Numbered from the stretch's first letter, positions 27,638 to 39,516 are shown. The stretch is DNA of 64,000 nt from Vagococcus luciliae (GCF_024637875.1 NZ_CP102451.1:1305001-1369000); one strand, 5' to 3'. A program made the numbers and translations. Notes: a model not told the origin generated them from the letters alone.

Positions 27638-28150
27638 TTAATTAAATAAAGCTAAAAAATCATTATTTGAAATCTTTTGGTCAAAATTAATATCGCCCAC
27701 AATTAAAGTAGGAACAAAACGGATAGAGGCTTGTTCTGCTTCTTTTACAATACTATCTAGCGCTACATCATTTGATTGCTTTACAAGTCCTAATGTTTCT
27801 TCAGCAAAACGAGTTACCTCTTCAGAAGAAGATAACCCACCCCACTCATTTTGAGTGTCATATATCTTTGTAATAATCTCAAGAGCTCGTTCATCCATTG
27901 GAACATATTGATGCATAACGTTACCAAGTATTAGACTAGGTGATGTTTTATTAAAAAGTTTGATGACATAATGAAGATTATTTTTAGATACTTCATCTGT
28001 TATTAAGTCTAACTTTTCATTCCACCATTGGCGGCAGTATGGACATCGAAGATTAACAAATTCAATTAATGTATTTGGTGCTTCCTTTTGCCCAATCTTT
28101 ATTCCGTTTGTAGTATTGACTTTTGATGTGTCAATTTGTGTCATAGGCAT
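27638..28150 (-). CDS. Cytosolic DsbA-like thioredoxin-fold protein
   Basis: A 170-residue thioredoxin-fold protein with a CPYC active-site motif (NLRCPYCRQWW, near residue 35) and a cis-Pro region RFVPTLIVGD. There is no signal peptide, so it should act in the cytosol, as a disulfide reductase or an adaptor. The start at 28150 is supported by AAGGAGA 7 nt upstream. It begins only 11 nt after the clpP stop codon, so it is co-transcribed with clpP and probably under CtsR control. A thioredoxin-fold partner for Clp proteases is known (SpxH/YjbH feeds Spx to ClpXP), but this protein is much shorter and the parallel is only a suggestion. Confidence 0.85.
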   Translation of the reverse strand: MPMTQIDTSKVNTTNGIKIGQKEAPNTLIEFVNLRCPYCRQWWNEKLDLITDEVSKNNLHYVIKLFNKTSPSLILGNVMHQYVPMDERALEIITKIYDTQNEWGGLSSSEEVTRFAEETLGLVKQSNDVALDSIVKEAEQASIRFVPTLIVGDINFDQKISNNDFLALFN

Positions 28151-28161
28151 GACTCATCTCC

Positions 28162-28755
28162 TTATTTTAAAGCGGCACTGTTTACCATTACTTCATCAAT
28201 GAGGCCATATTTTTTAGCATCTTCAGCTGACATGAAATTATCTCGATCAGTATCTTGTTCGATAATTTCAATTGGCTGACCAGTATTTTCAGCTAAAATT
28301 TTATTTAGTCTTTCTCTTGTATTCAGAATATGGCGCGCTGCAATTTCGATTTCTGTTGCTTGACCTTGGGCTCCTCCAAGCGGTTGATGAATCATAATTT
28401 CAGCATTTGGTAAAGCAAATCGTTTTCCTTTAGTTCCAGATGATAATAAGAAACTACCCATTGATGCAGCCATACCTAATACGATAGTCTGAATATCAGA
28501 TTTAACGAAATTCATTGTGTCATAAATGGCAAGACCTGCTGAAACACTTCCTCCTGGTGAGTTAATGTAAAGATAAATATCTTTTTCAGGATCCTGGGCA
28601 TCTAAAAATAATAATTGTGCAATGACACTATTTGCAACGTTATCGTCAATAGGGCCACTTAACATAATGATGCGATCTTTAAGTAAACGTGAATAAATAT
28701 CATAGGCACGTTCACCTCTAGCAGATTGTTCGATAACTGTTGGTATTAAATTCAT
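28162..28755 (-). CDS. clpP: ATP-dependent Clp protease proteolytic subunit
   Basis: Serine protease of 197 residues that forms the double-heptamer chamber of ClpXP/ClpCP. The nucleophile Ser lies in [10 protein letters not shown] (about residue 97), the His in MIHQPLGG (about 122), and the Asp in the conserved [20 protein letters not shown] region. The ATG at 28755 has AGGAGG 7 nt upstream; the longer open frame to 28791 lacks a site. A CtsR operator lies 81 nt upstream, so it should be derepressed on heat or protein-folding stress. Confidence 0.98.
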   Translation of the reverse strand: MNLIPTVIEQSARGERAYDIYSRLLKDRIIMLSGPIDDNVANSVIAQLLFLDAQDPEKDIYLYINSPGGSVSAGLAIYDTMNFVKSDIQTIVLGMAASMGSFLLSSGTKGKRFALPNAEIMIHQPLGGAQGQATEIEIAARHILNTRERLNKILAENTGQPIEIIEQDTDRDNFMSAEDAKKYGLIDEVMVNSAALK

Positions 28756-28835
28756 ATAAATTCCTCCTAATAGTAACGCTACTAGCCACATTTTAACATA
28801 CTCTTTTTATTCTACCTAGAATTTAGCGTCATCTT

Positions 28836-28852
28836 AGTCAAAAAAGGTCAAA
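28836..28852 (-). promoter_or_regulatory. CtsR operator upstream of clpP
   Basis: A perfect CtsR heptad repeat on the plus strand: AGTCAAA, AAA, GGTCAAA (consensus RGTCAAA-NAN-RGTCAAA). On the minus strand it reads TTTGACC-TTT-TTTGACT and supplies TTGAC-type -35 elements for clpP, the usual CtsR arrangement. Confidence 0.85.
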
Positions 28853-28867
28853 ATAATAAAAAGTAAA

Positions 28868-28890
28868 CAAAAAGGACCTACGTCCTTAAA
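28868..28890 (-). terminator. Terminator of the tRNA-Arg gene
   Basis: On the minus strand AAGGAC-GTAG-GTCCTT followed by TTTG; short, but placed about 50 nt after the tRNA 3' end. Confidence 0.6.
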
Positions 28891-28935
28891 AATATTATGA
28901 TAAAATATGATATACTTCTTTTAAAAAGAAAGTAA

Positions 28936-29007
28936 CACGCCCTAAGGGAATCGAACCCCCGTCTCAAGAACCGGAATCTTGCGTGATATCCACTACACTA
29001 AGGGCGC
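28936..29007 (-). tRNA. tRNA-Arg (anticodon CCG)
   Basis: 72-nt cloverleaf on the minus strand. Acceptor GCGCCCT pairs with AGGGCGT (closing G1-U72 wobble), the anticodon stem is CAAGA / TCTTG, and the loop TTCCGGT places CCG at 34-36. The T-arm contains GGTTCGATTCC. The D-arm is short (GTG/CAC). The discriminator is G and no CCA is encoded. It decodes CGG, a rare codon in this AT-rich genome. Confidence 0.9.
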
Positions 29008-29069
29008 ATCTACTTTTACTAGTTTACCAAAAAAAACATAAATAGCAAGATGAAAAGGAGGAAAAGCTG

Positions 29070-30413
29070 ATGAAAATGTCGCAAAATTTTAGACAGGGTC
29101 AAAGCCAAGTTCAGACTCAAAAATTAGCCATGACCCAACAATTACAACAATCCATTAAGATACTACAGTATGGTACAGAAGACTTACTTTCTTTTTTAAA
29201 TGATAAAATGTTAGAAAATCCGTTGATTGATGTATCCGTTTCCGATATGGATACTCAATACTTAGAACCTAAAAATTATGATGCGTCAAAAAGTGATGGA
29301 AAAACGGATTGGATAAATCAGATTCCAGAAACGACTCAATCATTGTTTCATTATTTGATTGAACAAATCCATTTGAATTATCGGGATACAGCGTTGAGAA
29401 GTCTTAGTTTATTTCTTGTTGAGTTTATTGATACAAATGGGTACTTAACAATTTCAATAGAAGAAGCGATGAAATTAAAGCAAGCGACTTATATAGAAGT
29501 GCTAGATGCATTAACACTTATTCAGATGCTTGAACCTGCTGGTGTTGGTGCTAGAAATCTACAAGAGTGTCTTATGTTACAAATAGAAAGAGATGATAAC
29601 GCTCCTAACCAAGCTTACTTAGTATTGGAAGAATATTTTGACGAATTGGCCAATAGAAAATGGCAAAAGATTGAAAAAAAGTTAGGGATTTTATTAGTGG
29701 AGATTCAAGAAATTTTTGACTATATTCAAAAATTACACCCAAATCCAGGATCACTGTTTTATTCGGACGAAGATAGTATCATTTACCCAGATTTAGAAGT
29801 CAAAGTAGATAGAACAGATAATTCAATTTCTATTGTATCTACTAAAGTAGGAAAGCCGGTAATTAGCTTTCAAACAACGTATTTTGAAAAAATGTCTCAT
29901 CAAGGTGGAGAAGAAGTCAAAAGATATTTAAATGATAAAAAAAGTGAATTTGAATGGCTTAAAAAAACCTTAGAGCAGCGAGGAAATACGATTTTACGAG
30001 TAGGAGAAGAAATTGTTAAAAAACAATCAGCGTTCTTTATAGAATCCAATCACCCACTTACTCCCATGAAGTTGAAAAGTGTGGCAGAAGAACTATCACT
30101 TCATGAATCAACTATTAGTCGAGCTGTTAATGGAAAATATTTAACAACAGATTTTGGTGTATTTGAGCTAAGAAGTTTCTTTTCAACAGGATTGGAACAA
30201 AAAAATTCAAACGAAGTGATTGGAGTAAATGATGTTAAACAATTGATTGAAACAATTATCAGAGAAGAAAACAAGACCAAACCACTATCTGATCAAAAAA
30301 TTGTCGATTTATTAAAAGAAAAAAATATTCAAATTTCTCGAAGAACAGTCGCTAAATACCGTGAGGAATTAGGAATTCAGTCATCTTCTATGAGAAAAAG
30401 ATTTGATAATTAA
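29070..30413 (+). CDS. rpoN: RNA polymerase sigma-54 factor
   Basis: Alternative sigma factor of 447 residues. The N-terminal Gln-rich activator-interaction region (QTQKLAMTQQLQQSIKILQY) is present, then the core-binding domain, the HTH (MKLKSVAEELSLHESTISRAVNGKYL) and the RpoN box (ISRRTVAKYREELGI). It recognises -24/-12 promoters and needs an AAA+ enhancer-binding protein; in this order these are usually LevR/ManR-type regulators of PTS operons. None lies in the window. GGAGG site before the ATG at 29070. Confidence 0.96.
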   Translation: MKMSQNFRQGQSQVQTQKLAMTQQLQQSIKILQYGTEDLLSFLNDKMLENPLIDVSVSDMDTQYLEPKNYDASKSDGKTDWINQIPETTQSLFHYLIEQIHLNYRDTALRSLSLFLVEFIDTNGYLTISIEEAMKLKQATYIEVLDALTLIQMLEPAGVGARNLQECLMLQIERDDNAPNQAYLVLEEYFDELANRKWQKIEKKLGILLVEIQEIFDYIQKLHPNPGSLFYSDEDSIIYPDLEVKVDRTDNSISIVSTKVGKPVISFQTTYFEKMSHQGGEEVKRYLNDKKSEFEWLKKTLEQRGNTILRVGEEIVKKQSAFFIESNHPLTPMKLKSVAEELSLHESTISRAVNGKYLTTDFGVFELRSFFSTGLEQKNSNEVIGVNDVKQLIETIIREENKTKPLSDQKIVDLLKEKNIQISRRTVAKYREELGIQSSSMRKRFDN

Positions 30414-30434
30414 GAGAAAGTTTGAGTATCAGAC

Positions 30435-30463
30435 TTGTATTATTCATCAAGACTTGTTATTAT
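30435..30463 (+). promoter_or_regulatory. Candidate promoter of the cggR-glycolytic operon
   Basis: TTGTAT (30435-30440), a 17-nt spacer and TATTAT (30458-30463). It leaves about 120 nt of leader that contains an inverted repeat and the CggR-type operator. Read by eye. Confidence 0.4.
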
Positions 30464-30472
30464 ATGCGTGTA

Positions 30473-30510
30473 AGGGTTGGACAAAATAAAAGTTATTTTG
30501 ACTCAGCCCT
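30473..30510 (+). repeat. Imperfect inverted repeat in the cggR leader
   Basis: GGGTTGGACAAAATAA and TTATTTTGACTCAGCCC flank an AAG loop, giving a long stem with a few mismatches. No T-run follows, so it is not a standard terminator. It could be an mRNA-stabilising hairpin or a short dispersed intergenic repeat. Confidence 0.5.
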
Positions 30511-30526
30511 ATCAAAATACAATACG

Positions 30527-30562
30527 TGGGTCAAAAAAAGTCTATGTTGGACTGAAATTGTC
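30527..30562 (+). promoter_or_regulatory. CggR-type operator
   Basis: TGGGTC-N6-AGTC-N4-TTGGAC-N6-TGTC. This has exactly the spacing of the Bacillus CggR operator (CGGGAC-N6-TGTC repeated with a 4-nt gap), with base changes. It lies 24 nt before the cggR ATG. Derepression by fructose-1,6-bisphosphate is known for the family. Confidence 0.7.
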
Positions 30563-30585
30563 CCTTGAGTTGAGGAGTATTATCT

Positions 30586-31623
30586 ATGAGCAATGATTTT
30601 GATATTATTGAACAGATTGCTCCTGACATGATTCAAGTGATTGAACAACGATTTCGTATTATGCGAAACATTTATTGGAATCAACCAGTTGGACGTAGAA
30701 AATTATCTGAAAAGGTAAATTTAACTGAACGAATACTTCGAAGTGAAACAGAAGTATTAAAACAATTGAATTTGATTGATGTGTCTAAAATTGGAATGTC
30801 GCTTAGTGAAAAAGGATTAAGTCTTTATAGTGATTTAGAAATAGTCATGGCAGAGCAAACGGGCAATCGTGTCCTGGAAAAAAAATTAGCAAGTAAGCTT
30901 GGTATTGAAAGGTGTTTGATTACGCCTGGAGATAGCGATACTGAAAGCAAAGTGTTAGAAAAGTTTGGCGAGATTATCTCTGATATTCTTTCAACACGTT
31001 TACCTGATGGTGAAAACATTATTGCCGTTATGGGTGGGACGACAATGGCAACAGTTAGTCGATGCATGTACAAATTAGAGACACCAGAAAGACATAATAT
31101 TTTTGTTCCAGCAAGAGGAGGAATTGGTGAAACCATTCAAACTCAAGCTAATTCAATAAGTGCCACAATGGCAGAACAGACTGGTGGCGAGTTTAAAGTA
31201 TTGTATGTTCCAGAACAAGTCAGTTCGGAAACATATGAGTTATTACTTCACGAGCCAACTGTCCAACGAGTATTAGAGTTGATATCCAAATCAAATGTTG
31301 TGATTCACAGTATTGGACGAGCACTGCATATGGCAAAACGTCGTAATATGAGTGCAAGTGATTTAGCAATGCTTTCTAATAATGGAGCTGTTGCTGAGTC
31401 ATTCGGTTATTTCTTTGATAAAGACGGAGAGGTCGTCTATAAAATACCTCGAATCGGTCTTCAAATGAAAGATCTTCAAAAAATACCGTATGTTATTGCT
31501 GTAGCAGGTGGTAAAACAAAAGCTAGGGCAATAGAGGCATACATCAAAAATGCTCCTAAGCAGACGTGGTTACTCACAGATGAGGGAGCTGCAAAACAGA
31601 TTTTAAAAGAGGAAACTCTTTAA
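30586..31623 (+). CDS. cggR: Central glycolytic genes regulator
   Basis: SorC-family repressor of 345 residues with an N-terminal winged HTH (RRKLSEKVNLTERILRSETEVLKQLNLI) and a sugar-phosphate-binding C-terminal domain (VMGGTTMATVSRCM; VPARGGIGETIQTQANSI; VAGGKTKARAIEAYIKNAP). It controls gap and the downstream glycolytic genes in response to fructose-1,6-bisphosphate. GAGGAG site before the ATG. gap starts 42 nt downstream, and a CggR-type operator lies immediately upstream, so it is autoregulated. Confidence 0.95.
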   Translation: MSNDFDIIEQIAPDMIQVIEQRFRIMRNIYWNQPVGRRKLSEKVNLTERILRSETEVLKQLNLIDVSKIGMSLSEKGLSLYSDLEIVMAEQTGNRVLEKKLASKLGIERCLITPGDSDTESKVLEKFGEIISDILSTRLPDGENIIAVMGGTTMATVSRCMYKLETPERHNIFVPARGGIGETIQTQANSISATMAEQTGGEFKVLYVPEQVSSETYELLLHEPTVQRVLELISKSNVVIHSIGRALHMAKRRNMSASDLAMLSNNGAVAESFGYFFDKDGEVVYKIPRIGLQMKDLQKIPYVIAVAGGKTKARAIEAYIKNAPKQTWLLTDEGAAKQILKEETL

Positions 31624-31665
31624 AATAAATAAATTTTTTCGATTTTCTAAAGGAGGAAATCTCAC

Positions 31666-32670
31666 ATGACAGTTAAAGTAGGTATTAATGGTTTTGGACG
31701 TATCGGACGCTTAGCATTCCGCCGTATTCAAGAAGTTGAAGGATTAGAAGTTGTAGCAATCAATGACTTAACAGATGCACAAATGTTAGCTCATTTATTA
31801 AAATATGATACAACTCAAGGACGTTTCAATGGTGACGTTGAAGTTCATGATGGATTTTTCAAAGTAAACGGAAAAGAAGTTAAAGTAACTGCTAACGCTA
31901 ACCCAGCTGAATTACCATGGGGAGAATTAGGCGTAGACATCGTTTTAGAATGTACTGGATTCTTTACATCTAAAGAAAAAGCAGAATTACATTTACAAGC
32001 TGGTGCTAAACGTGTTGTTATCTCTGCTCCAGGTGGAAATGACGTTCCAACAATCGTTTATAACACTAACCATGAAACATTAACTGGTAAAGAAACAGTT
32101 ATCTCAGGTGCTTCATGTACAACAAACTGTCTTGCTCCAATGGCAGATGCTTTAAACAAAAACTTTGGTATTGTTGAAGGATTAATGACAACAATTCATG
32201 CTTATACTGGTGACCAAATGACATTAGATGGACCACATCCAAAAGGTGACTTCCGTCGTGCTCGTGCAGCTGCTGCAAACATCGTACCAAATACAACTGG
32301 TGCTGCTAAAGCTATTGGTTTAGTTATTCCAGAATTAAACGGTAAATTAGATGGAGCTGCTCAACGTGTTCCTATCGCAACAGGTTCTTTAACTGAATTA
32401 GTAACTGTTTTAGACAAAGAAGTTACTGTTGAAGAAGTTAACGAAGCAATGGAAAAAGCTTCTAATGAATCTTATGGTTACACAATCGACCCAATCGTAT
32501 CTTCTGATATCGTTGGTATGACTTACGGATCATTATTTGATGCAACTCAAACTAAAGTAATGACAGTTGGCGACAAACAATTAGTTAAAACTGTTTCTTG
32601 GTATGATAACGAAATGTCATACACTGCTCAATTAGTTCGTACTTTACAATACTTTGCATCATTAGCTTAA
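31666..32670 (+). CDS. gap: Glyceraldehyde-3-phosphate dehydrogenase
   Basis: Glycolytic NAD-dependent enzyme of 334 residues. N-terminal [20 protein letters not shown] after beta-2 (NAD-preferring), the catalytic Cys in [12 protein letters not shown] (around residue 150) and the His in TIHAYTGDQ are all present. Codon use is strongly biased toward a few codons, the mark of a highly expressed gene. AAAGGAGG site. A terminator follows directly, which should make gap mRNA more abundant than the distal messages. Confidence 0.99.
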   Translation: MTVKVGINGFGRIGRLAFRRIQEVEGLEVVAINDLTDAQMLAHLLKYDTTQGRFNGDVEVHDGFFKVNGKEVKVTANANPAELPWGELGVDIVLECTGFFTSKEKAELHLQAGAKRVVISAPGGNDVPTIVYNTNHETLTGKETVISGASCTTNCLAPMADALNKNFGIVEGLMTTIHAYTGDQMTLDGPHPKGDFRRARAAAANIVPNTTGAAKAIGLVIPELNGKLDGAAQRVPIATGSLTELVTVLDKEVTVEEVNEAMEKASNESYGYTIDPIVSSDIVGMTYGSLFDATQTKVMTVGDKQLVKTVSWYDNEMSYTAQLVRTLQYFASLA

Positions 32671-32696
32671 TTTAATACACCCTATCAAGATTATCG

Positions 32697-32731
32697 AAGC
32701 GGGGAAGCTATCGCGCTTTCTCGCTTTTTTT
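32697..32731 (+). terminator. Terminator between gap and pgk
   Basis: A 12-bp stem AAGCGGGGAAGC / GCTTTCTCGCTT (two G-T pairs) with a TATCGC loop and a T run. Since pgk has no obvious separate promoter here, it is probably leaky and sets the gap/pgk ratio. Confidence 0.75.
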
Positions 32732-32759
32732 GTTAATTCATAAGGAGGCGTCAACAAGC

Positions 32760-33947
32760 ATGGCAAAAAGAACAGTTGAAGATTTAGAATTAAATGGTAA
32801 AAAAGTCTTAATACGTGTTGATTTTAATGTCCCTATTAAAGATGGAGAAATTACAAATGATAACCGTATTATTGCTGCTTTACCAACAATTAATTATGTT
32901 ATCGAACATGGTGGAAAAGCAATTCTTTTCTCTCATTTAGGTCGTGTAAAAACTGAAGAGGATAAAGAAGGCAAATCATTACAACCAGTTGCTGCTCGCC
33001 TATCAGAATTACTAGACAAACCAGTTTCTTTCGTTCCCCAAACACGTGGAGCTGAACTTGAAAAAGCTATCAGTGAAATGAAAGATGGAGATGTGTTGGT
33101 TGTTGAAAACACTCGCTTTGAAGATATTGATGGTAAAAAAGAAAGCAAAAATGATCCAGAATTGGGTAAATACTGGGCTTCTTTAGGTGATGTTTATGTA
33201 AATGATGCATTTGGTACAGCTCATAGAGCTCATGCTTCAAATGTTGGGATTGCATCTAACTTGCCTTCAGCTGCAGGTTACTTAATGGAAAAAGAAATCA
33301 AATTTATCGGTGGCGCTGTTGATGAACCTAAACGTCCATTTGTGGCTATTTTAGGTGGCGCAAAAGTGTCTGATAAAATTGGTGTTATCGAAAATTTAAT
33401 TGAGAAAGCTGATAAAATTTTAATTGGTGGTGGGATGACTTATACATTCTACAAAGCTCAAGGCAAAAATATCGGTAAATCAATTTGTGAACCAGATAAA
33501 GTTGATTTAGCTAAAGAATTACTTGAAAAAGCAGCTGGAAAAATTATTTTACCAGTGGATACTGTTTGTGCACCTGACTTTGATAATGATGCGCCAACTG
33601 AAATTCATGAAAATAATATTCCAGATAACTTAGAAGGATTAGATATTGGTCCAAAAACAATTGAATTATTCACTAAAGAATTACAAGGTGCTAAAACAGT
33701 TGTATGGAATGGTCCAATGGGAGTCTTTGAATTACCTACATTTGCTAAAGGGACAATTGGTGTCTGTGAAGCTATCGCAAACTTAAAAGATGCTACTACT
33801 ATTATTGGTGGTGGAGATTCAGCAGCTGCTGCAATCCAATTAGGTTTTGCTGATAAATTTACACATATCTCAACAGGTGGTGGAGCATCACTTGAATACC
33901 TTGAAGGTAAAAAATTACCAGGTGTAGAATCTATTTCAGATAAATAA
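32760..33947 (+). CDS. pgk: Phosphoglycerate kinase
   Basis: A 395-residue glycolytic kinase that makes ATP from 1,3-bisphosphoglycerate. Conserved: [41 protein letters not shown], the ATP site [12 protein letters not shown], and GGGDSAAA near the end. Start at ATG 32760 with AAGGAGG 11 nt upstream; the longer frame from 32730 runs into the terminator. It belongs to the cggR operon. Confidence 0.98.
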   Translation: MAKRTVEDLELNGKKVLIRVDFNVPIKDGEITNDNRIIAALPTINYVIEHGGKAILFSHLGRVKTEEDKEGKSLQPVAARLSELLDKPVSFVPQTRGAELEKAISEMKDGDVLVVENTRFEDIDGKKESKNDPELGKYWASLGDVYVNDAFGTAHRAHASNVGIASNLPSAAGYLMEKEIKFIGGAVDEPKRPFVAILGGAKVSDKIGVIENLIEKADKILIGGGMTYTFYKAQGKNIGKSICEPDKVDLAKELLEKAAGKIILPVDTVCAPDFDNDAPTEIHENNIPDNLEGLDIGPKTIELFTKELQGAKTVVWNGPMGVFELPTFAKGTIGVCEAIANLKDATTIIGGGDSAAAAIQLGFADKFTHISTGGGASLEYLEGKKLPGVESISDK

Positions 33948-33956
33948 GACTAATAA

Positions 33957-34724
<768 letters not shown>

Positions 34725-34725
34725 T

Positions 34726-36252
34726 ATGGAAAAAGCACCAGTAGCAATTATTATATTAGATGGTTATGGTAAACGTGATGAAGTTACAGGTAATGCTGTT
34801 GCACAAGCGAATACACCTAACTTTGATCGTTATTGGAATAACTATCCTCACAACACACTAAAAGCATCTGGTTTAGATGTAGGATTACCTGATGGTCAAA
34901 TGGGAAACTCTGAAGTTGGACACACTAATATTGGTGCGGGCCGTATAGTTTATCAAAGTTTAACTCGTATCGACAAAGCAATCGAAGACAAAGAGTTTCA
35001 AACAAATGTTGCCCTAAATAACGGGATTCAACATGCGTTAGACAATGATTCTGCGCTTCATTTATTTGGTCTATTATCTGATGGTGGGGTTCATAGTCAT
35101 CAAAACCATCTATATGCCCTTTTAAAAATGGCAAAAGATAGCGGCGTAAAAGAAACTTACGTACATGCTTTCTTAGATGGTCGTGACGTAGCACCAACTT
35201 CAGCTTATGGCTATATGGAAGAATTGCTTAAAGTGATGAAAGAATTAGATTACGGAAAAGTTGCGACAGTTTCTGGACGTTTCTATGCAATGGATAGAGA
35301 TAAACGTTGGGAACGTGTAGCAAAAGCTTATGAAGCGATTGTTGATGGTATCGGCGTGAAAGCGACTGATCCATTACAAGCTATCCAAGAATCTTATGAC
35401 AATAAAGTAAATGATGAGTTCTTAGTGCCAGTTGTGATTGAAGAAAACGGCAAACCAGTCGGACAAGTAAAAGACAATGACTCTGTTATTTTCTTTAACT
35501 TTAGACCAGACCGTGCGATTCAATTATCAAATGCTTTCACTGATAAAGAGTGGAAACACTTTGAACGTAAAAATCATCCTGAAAATGTTAAATTTGTGAC
35601 AATGACTTTATATAATCCAAGCATTGTAGCAGAAGTAGCATTTCCACCAATTGAAATGAAAAATGTGATTGGTGAAGTATTATCAGATGCAGGCTTAAAA
35701 CAATTAAGAATTGCTGAAACTGAAAAATACCCTCATGTAACATTCTTCATGAATGGTGGACGTAACGAAGAATTTCCAGGTGAAAGTCGTATTTTAATCA
35801 ACTCACCTAAAGTTGAAACATATGATTTGAAACCTGAAATGAGTGCTTATGAAGTCACTGATGCTTTATTAGCTGATATTAAAGCAGACAAACATGATGC
35901 GATTATCTTAAACTTTGCTAACCCTGACATGGTAGGTCATTCAGGTATTTTAGAAGCAGCAATCAAAGCAATTGAAGCTGTGGATGAATGTTTAGGTAAA
36001 GTAGTAGATGCGATTATCGCTAAAGGTGGCGCAGCAATCATTTTTGCTGATCATGGTAACTCAGAAACAATGACAACACCTGAAGGAAACCCACATACAG
36101 CTCATACAACTGTTCCAGTTCCTGTCATTGTGACAAAAGCTGGCGCAACTCTTAGAGATGGTGGCCGCTTGGCAGATGTGGCTCCTACAATGTTAGACTT
36201 ATTAGGTATTGAAAAACCTGAAGAGATGACAGGTGAGTCATTAATTAAATAA
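34726..36252 (+). CDS. gpmI: 2,3-bisphosphoglycerate-independent phosphoglycerate mutase
   Basis: Mn-dependent phosphoglycerate mutase of 508 residues, of the alkaline-phosphatase superfamily. Metal-site IILDGYG, the catalytic Ser in [15 protein letters not shown] (about residue 62), [33 protein letters not shown] and DHGNSETM are conserved. The ribosome binding site TTGGAGG lies inside the end of tpiA. It completes the 3-phosphoglycerate to 2-phosphoglycerate step before eno. Confidence 0.98.
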   Translation: MEKAPVAIIILDGYGKRDEVTGNAVAQANTPNFDRYWNNYPHNTLKASGLDVGLPDGQMGNSEVGHTNIGAGRIVYQSLTRIDKAIEDKEFQTNVALNNGIQHALDNDSALHLFGLLSDGGVHSHQNHLYALLKMAKDSGVKETYVHAFLDGRDVAPTSAYGYMEELLKVMKELDYGKVATVSGRFYAMDRDKRWERVAKAYEAIVDGIGVKATDPLQAIQESYDNKVNDEFLVPVVIEENGKPVGQVKDNDSVIFFNFRPDRAIQLSNAFTDKEWKHFERKNHPENVKFVTMTLYNPSIVAEVAFPPIEMKNVIGEVLSDAGLKQLRIAETEKYPHVTFFMNGGRNEEFPGESRILINSPKVETYDLKPEMSAYEVTDALLADIKADKHDAIILNFANPDMVGHSGILEAAIKAIEAVDECLGKVVDAIIAKGGAAIIFADHGNSETMTTPEGNPHTAHTTVPVPVIVTKAGATLRDGGRLADVAPTMLDLLGIEKPEEMTGESLIK

Positions 36253-36267
36253 TTCACGTGCTTTTAT

Positions 36268-36295
36268 TTGAAAGTAGTCGTGAAAATGGTACAAT
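36268..36295 (+). promoter_or_regulatory. Promoter of eno
   Basis: TTGAAA (36268-36273), a 16-nt spacer and TACAAT (36290-36295), with TG at the extended -10 position. A TTCACG / CGTGAA inverted repeat straddles the -35. It suggests that eno is also transcribed apart from the cggR operon. Confidence 0.65.
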
Positions 36296-36340
36296 GTTTA
36301 TGGAAGATTCCTTCCGTAGCTATAAAAACAATATTCCTAA

Positions 36341-37745
<1,405 letters not shown>

Positions 37746-37785
37746 TTTTTTTAAGAGGATTCAAAATGTCAATTACTATGGCAAA

Positions 37786-38367
37786 ATGATCTTTGTGATA
37801 AGTAATAAATTCCTTAAGAGAACAAAATTTAGAAAGACAATTTAAGTTATTAGAGCTGCAAAAGTTTAAAAAATTTTCTTTAAAGATAATAATCGTCCAT
37901 AATTAAAATAGATGCTTAACTATATTAGGGAAGATGATATAATAGTTGTGTTGGAATTAGACAGATTAGGGCGAAGTAATAAAGAAATAACTAGTATCAT
38001 GAATTCAAGACAAAGAGCTACATTCGAAATCCTTAATTTACCATCCCTAAAAGGTAAACAGGACGATAACTTGAGAAGGTTACTAAACAACTTAATCATT
38101 GAATTGTTTAAGTATACGGCTGAAAATGAGCGTAAATAGATACGTAAAAGGCAGATATAAGGTATTGAAAAAGGTAAATATAAAGGTCGCCCTTTGACTT
38201 ATAGTGCTGACTCAACAGATAAACAGAAATGTGTAACATATGAAAAGATTGTTGAGATGTTGGAGAAAGATGTTCCTATAACTCAGATTTCTAAAGAGTT
38301 AGATGTGGATAGGAACACGATTTATAGGATTAGAGATGAAAGATTAATAGATAAAGAGTGTATTTAA
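37786..38367 (+). pseudogene. Serine recombinase (resolvase/invertase) remnant
   Basis: Fragments of a Tn3-type resolvase can be followed in order: an N-terminal scrap (REQNLERQFKLLE), then RP*LK*MLNYIREDDIIVVLELDRLGRSNKE, then LEILNLPSLKG-like and RRLLNNLIIELFKYTAENERK, then two in-frame stops (TAG 38137, TAA 38158) before GIEKGKYKGRPL and a C-terminal HTH (ITQISKELDVDRNTIYRI). The catalytic N terminus, including the usual YARVS Ser motif, is deleted and shifted by at least one frameshift. At least four stops interrupt it. It is therefore dead, and the only recombinase trace in the island. Confidence 0.85.
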
Positions 38368-38443
38368 TTATTTGTCTAAACGTAATATTCAATAAAACAA
38401 TAATATAGAATATTTTTAAAGAAAATTAGGAGTTGATTATTGT

Positions 38444-38869
38444 ATGTACGAAAAATTTACTAGACAGTTGTTACCTTCGAAAAAATATAGAGAGTTGTTA
38501 GGTAGCTCAATTACTGTATTTAATTCGAATACTTCATTTGTGATAGAAAACTACCTAAAAATTGAAACAAGTAATAGTTTTGATTGGTATTCATTAATTG
38601 ATATGACATCTGGACGATTAAAAAATTCAGTTCAATCAGAAATAAAGAAAGCCTCTAATCTGAAAATTATGGAAAAATTTGAGGAATTAGTTGAGAAGAG
38701 AAATAGAATAGTTCATAGTTTTCAAATTACTGATATAGATGGAGAGCAAAGACTAGCATCTAAAGATAGAAATCATGTTCAATTTGTTATTACGGAAAAT
38801 TATTTACATCGATTCATTAAAGAAAATGAAGAACTTTCAGAGATGCTTCATAAATTAAGAGGATATTAG
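38444..38869 (+). CDS. HEPN-type protein, possible defence or toxin gene
   Basis: A 141-residue intact gene. It has a helical layout with the motif EELVEKRNRIVHSF, in which R86-x4-H91 fits the Rx4-6H RNase signature of HEPN domains found in toxins and abortive-infection proteins. The rest (MYEKFTRQLLPSKKYRELLG; FVITENYLHRFIKENEELSEMLHKLRGY) I recognise only as a small family often annotated without a function. A TAGGAG site lies 11 nt upstream of the ATG. The AbiTii-like gene follows 18 nt later, so the two may form one operon. The RNase function is inferred from the motif only. Confidence 0.7.
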   Translation: MYEKFTRQLLPSKKYRELLGSSITVFNSNTSFVIENYLKIETSNSFDWYSLIDMTSGRLKNSVQSEIKKASNLKIMEKFEELVEKRNRIVHSFQITDIDGEQRLASKDRNHVQFVITENYLHRFIKENEELSEMLHKLRGY

Positions 38870-38887
38870 TTTAAAAAGGGGATTATT

Positions 38888-39469
38888 ATGGCAAAAAGTC
38901 AACTTATCAAAGATGTAGCGACTAATCAAATTACTGTTGAAGAAACTTTACAAAGATTATTAATAATTACTGATGATTTAAATATTGTTGAAATGAAAGA
39001 GTGGATAAAAGGGGAGTTAAATGGATATTCAAACTTGGAAATGTTACCTGATTATAGAAAAAAAGTAGGAAATAGAATTATATATTCTGGAATAAATGGG
39101 AGTTTTCAAATTACTAATCAACCGCTTCCGATTTCTTTTATTCCAGAAGAAATGAGAGATGTTGTGCTCAATCCCAAAATAAAGGAAAGTATTAGCTCAA
39201 TAGAAAAAACATTACTTGATGAGAGTGAAATAGGAGTTGATTTGACTTCTTTAGCAGGTGCTATTTACAATAAAACAGGTGTTCAATGTTATAGTATTTT
39301 CCAAGAGTATAGTTTAATGTCATTATCTGAAATAACCAGTAATGTGAAGAATAAAGCGTTATTGATGTTACTTGATTTAGAAAAAGAGTTTGGCAATCTA
39401 GATAGTCTAGATATCAAGTTAATAAAGGAAAAGTTAATCTTTATACAAAATCTGTTTATAGTAAAATAA
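38888..39469 (+). CDS. AbiTii-like protein, possibly truncated at the C terminus
   Basis: A 193-residue protein whose start (KSQLIKDVATNQITVEETLQRLLIITDDLN...EWIKGELNGYSNLEMLPDYRK) matches the AbiTii domain named after a lactococcal abortive-infection system. AAGGGG site before the ATG. Up to LLMLLDLEKEFGNLDSLDI the sequence looks family-like; the last ~20 residues (KLIKEKLIFIQNLFIVK) do not. A different open frame overlaps this end and runs on into the next feature, so a small deletion may have fused two genes out of frame. If so, the AbiTii-like protein lost its C terminus. Confidence 0.65.
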   Translation: MAKSQLIKDVATNQITVEETLQRLLIITDDLNIVEMKEWIKGELNGYSNLEMLPDYRKKVGNRIIYSGINGSFQITNQPLPISFIPEEMRDVVLNPKIKESISSIEKTLLDESEIGVDLTSLAGAIYNKTGVQCYSIFQEYSLMSLSEITSNVKNKALLMLLDLEKEFGNLDSLDIKLIKEKLIFIQNLFIVK

Positions 39470-39516
39470 ATTCAAAACCTTGGGGAATCTATAGAGTAAG
39501 TAGCGGTGAATCGCTT

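Noticed and set aside
29070-30413. Sigma-54 (-24/-12) promoters that rpoN might serve in this window
   Set aside because: I looked for TGGCAC followed by a suitably spaced TTGC; the few TGGCAC hits are inside genes and lack the -12 element.
37912-38139. An intact 75-residue resolvase-like protein
   Set aside because: It is an internal piece of a longer recombinase frame interrupted by stops on both sides and lacks the catalytic serine region.
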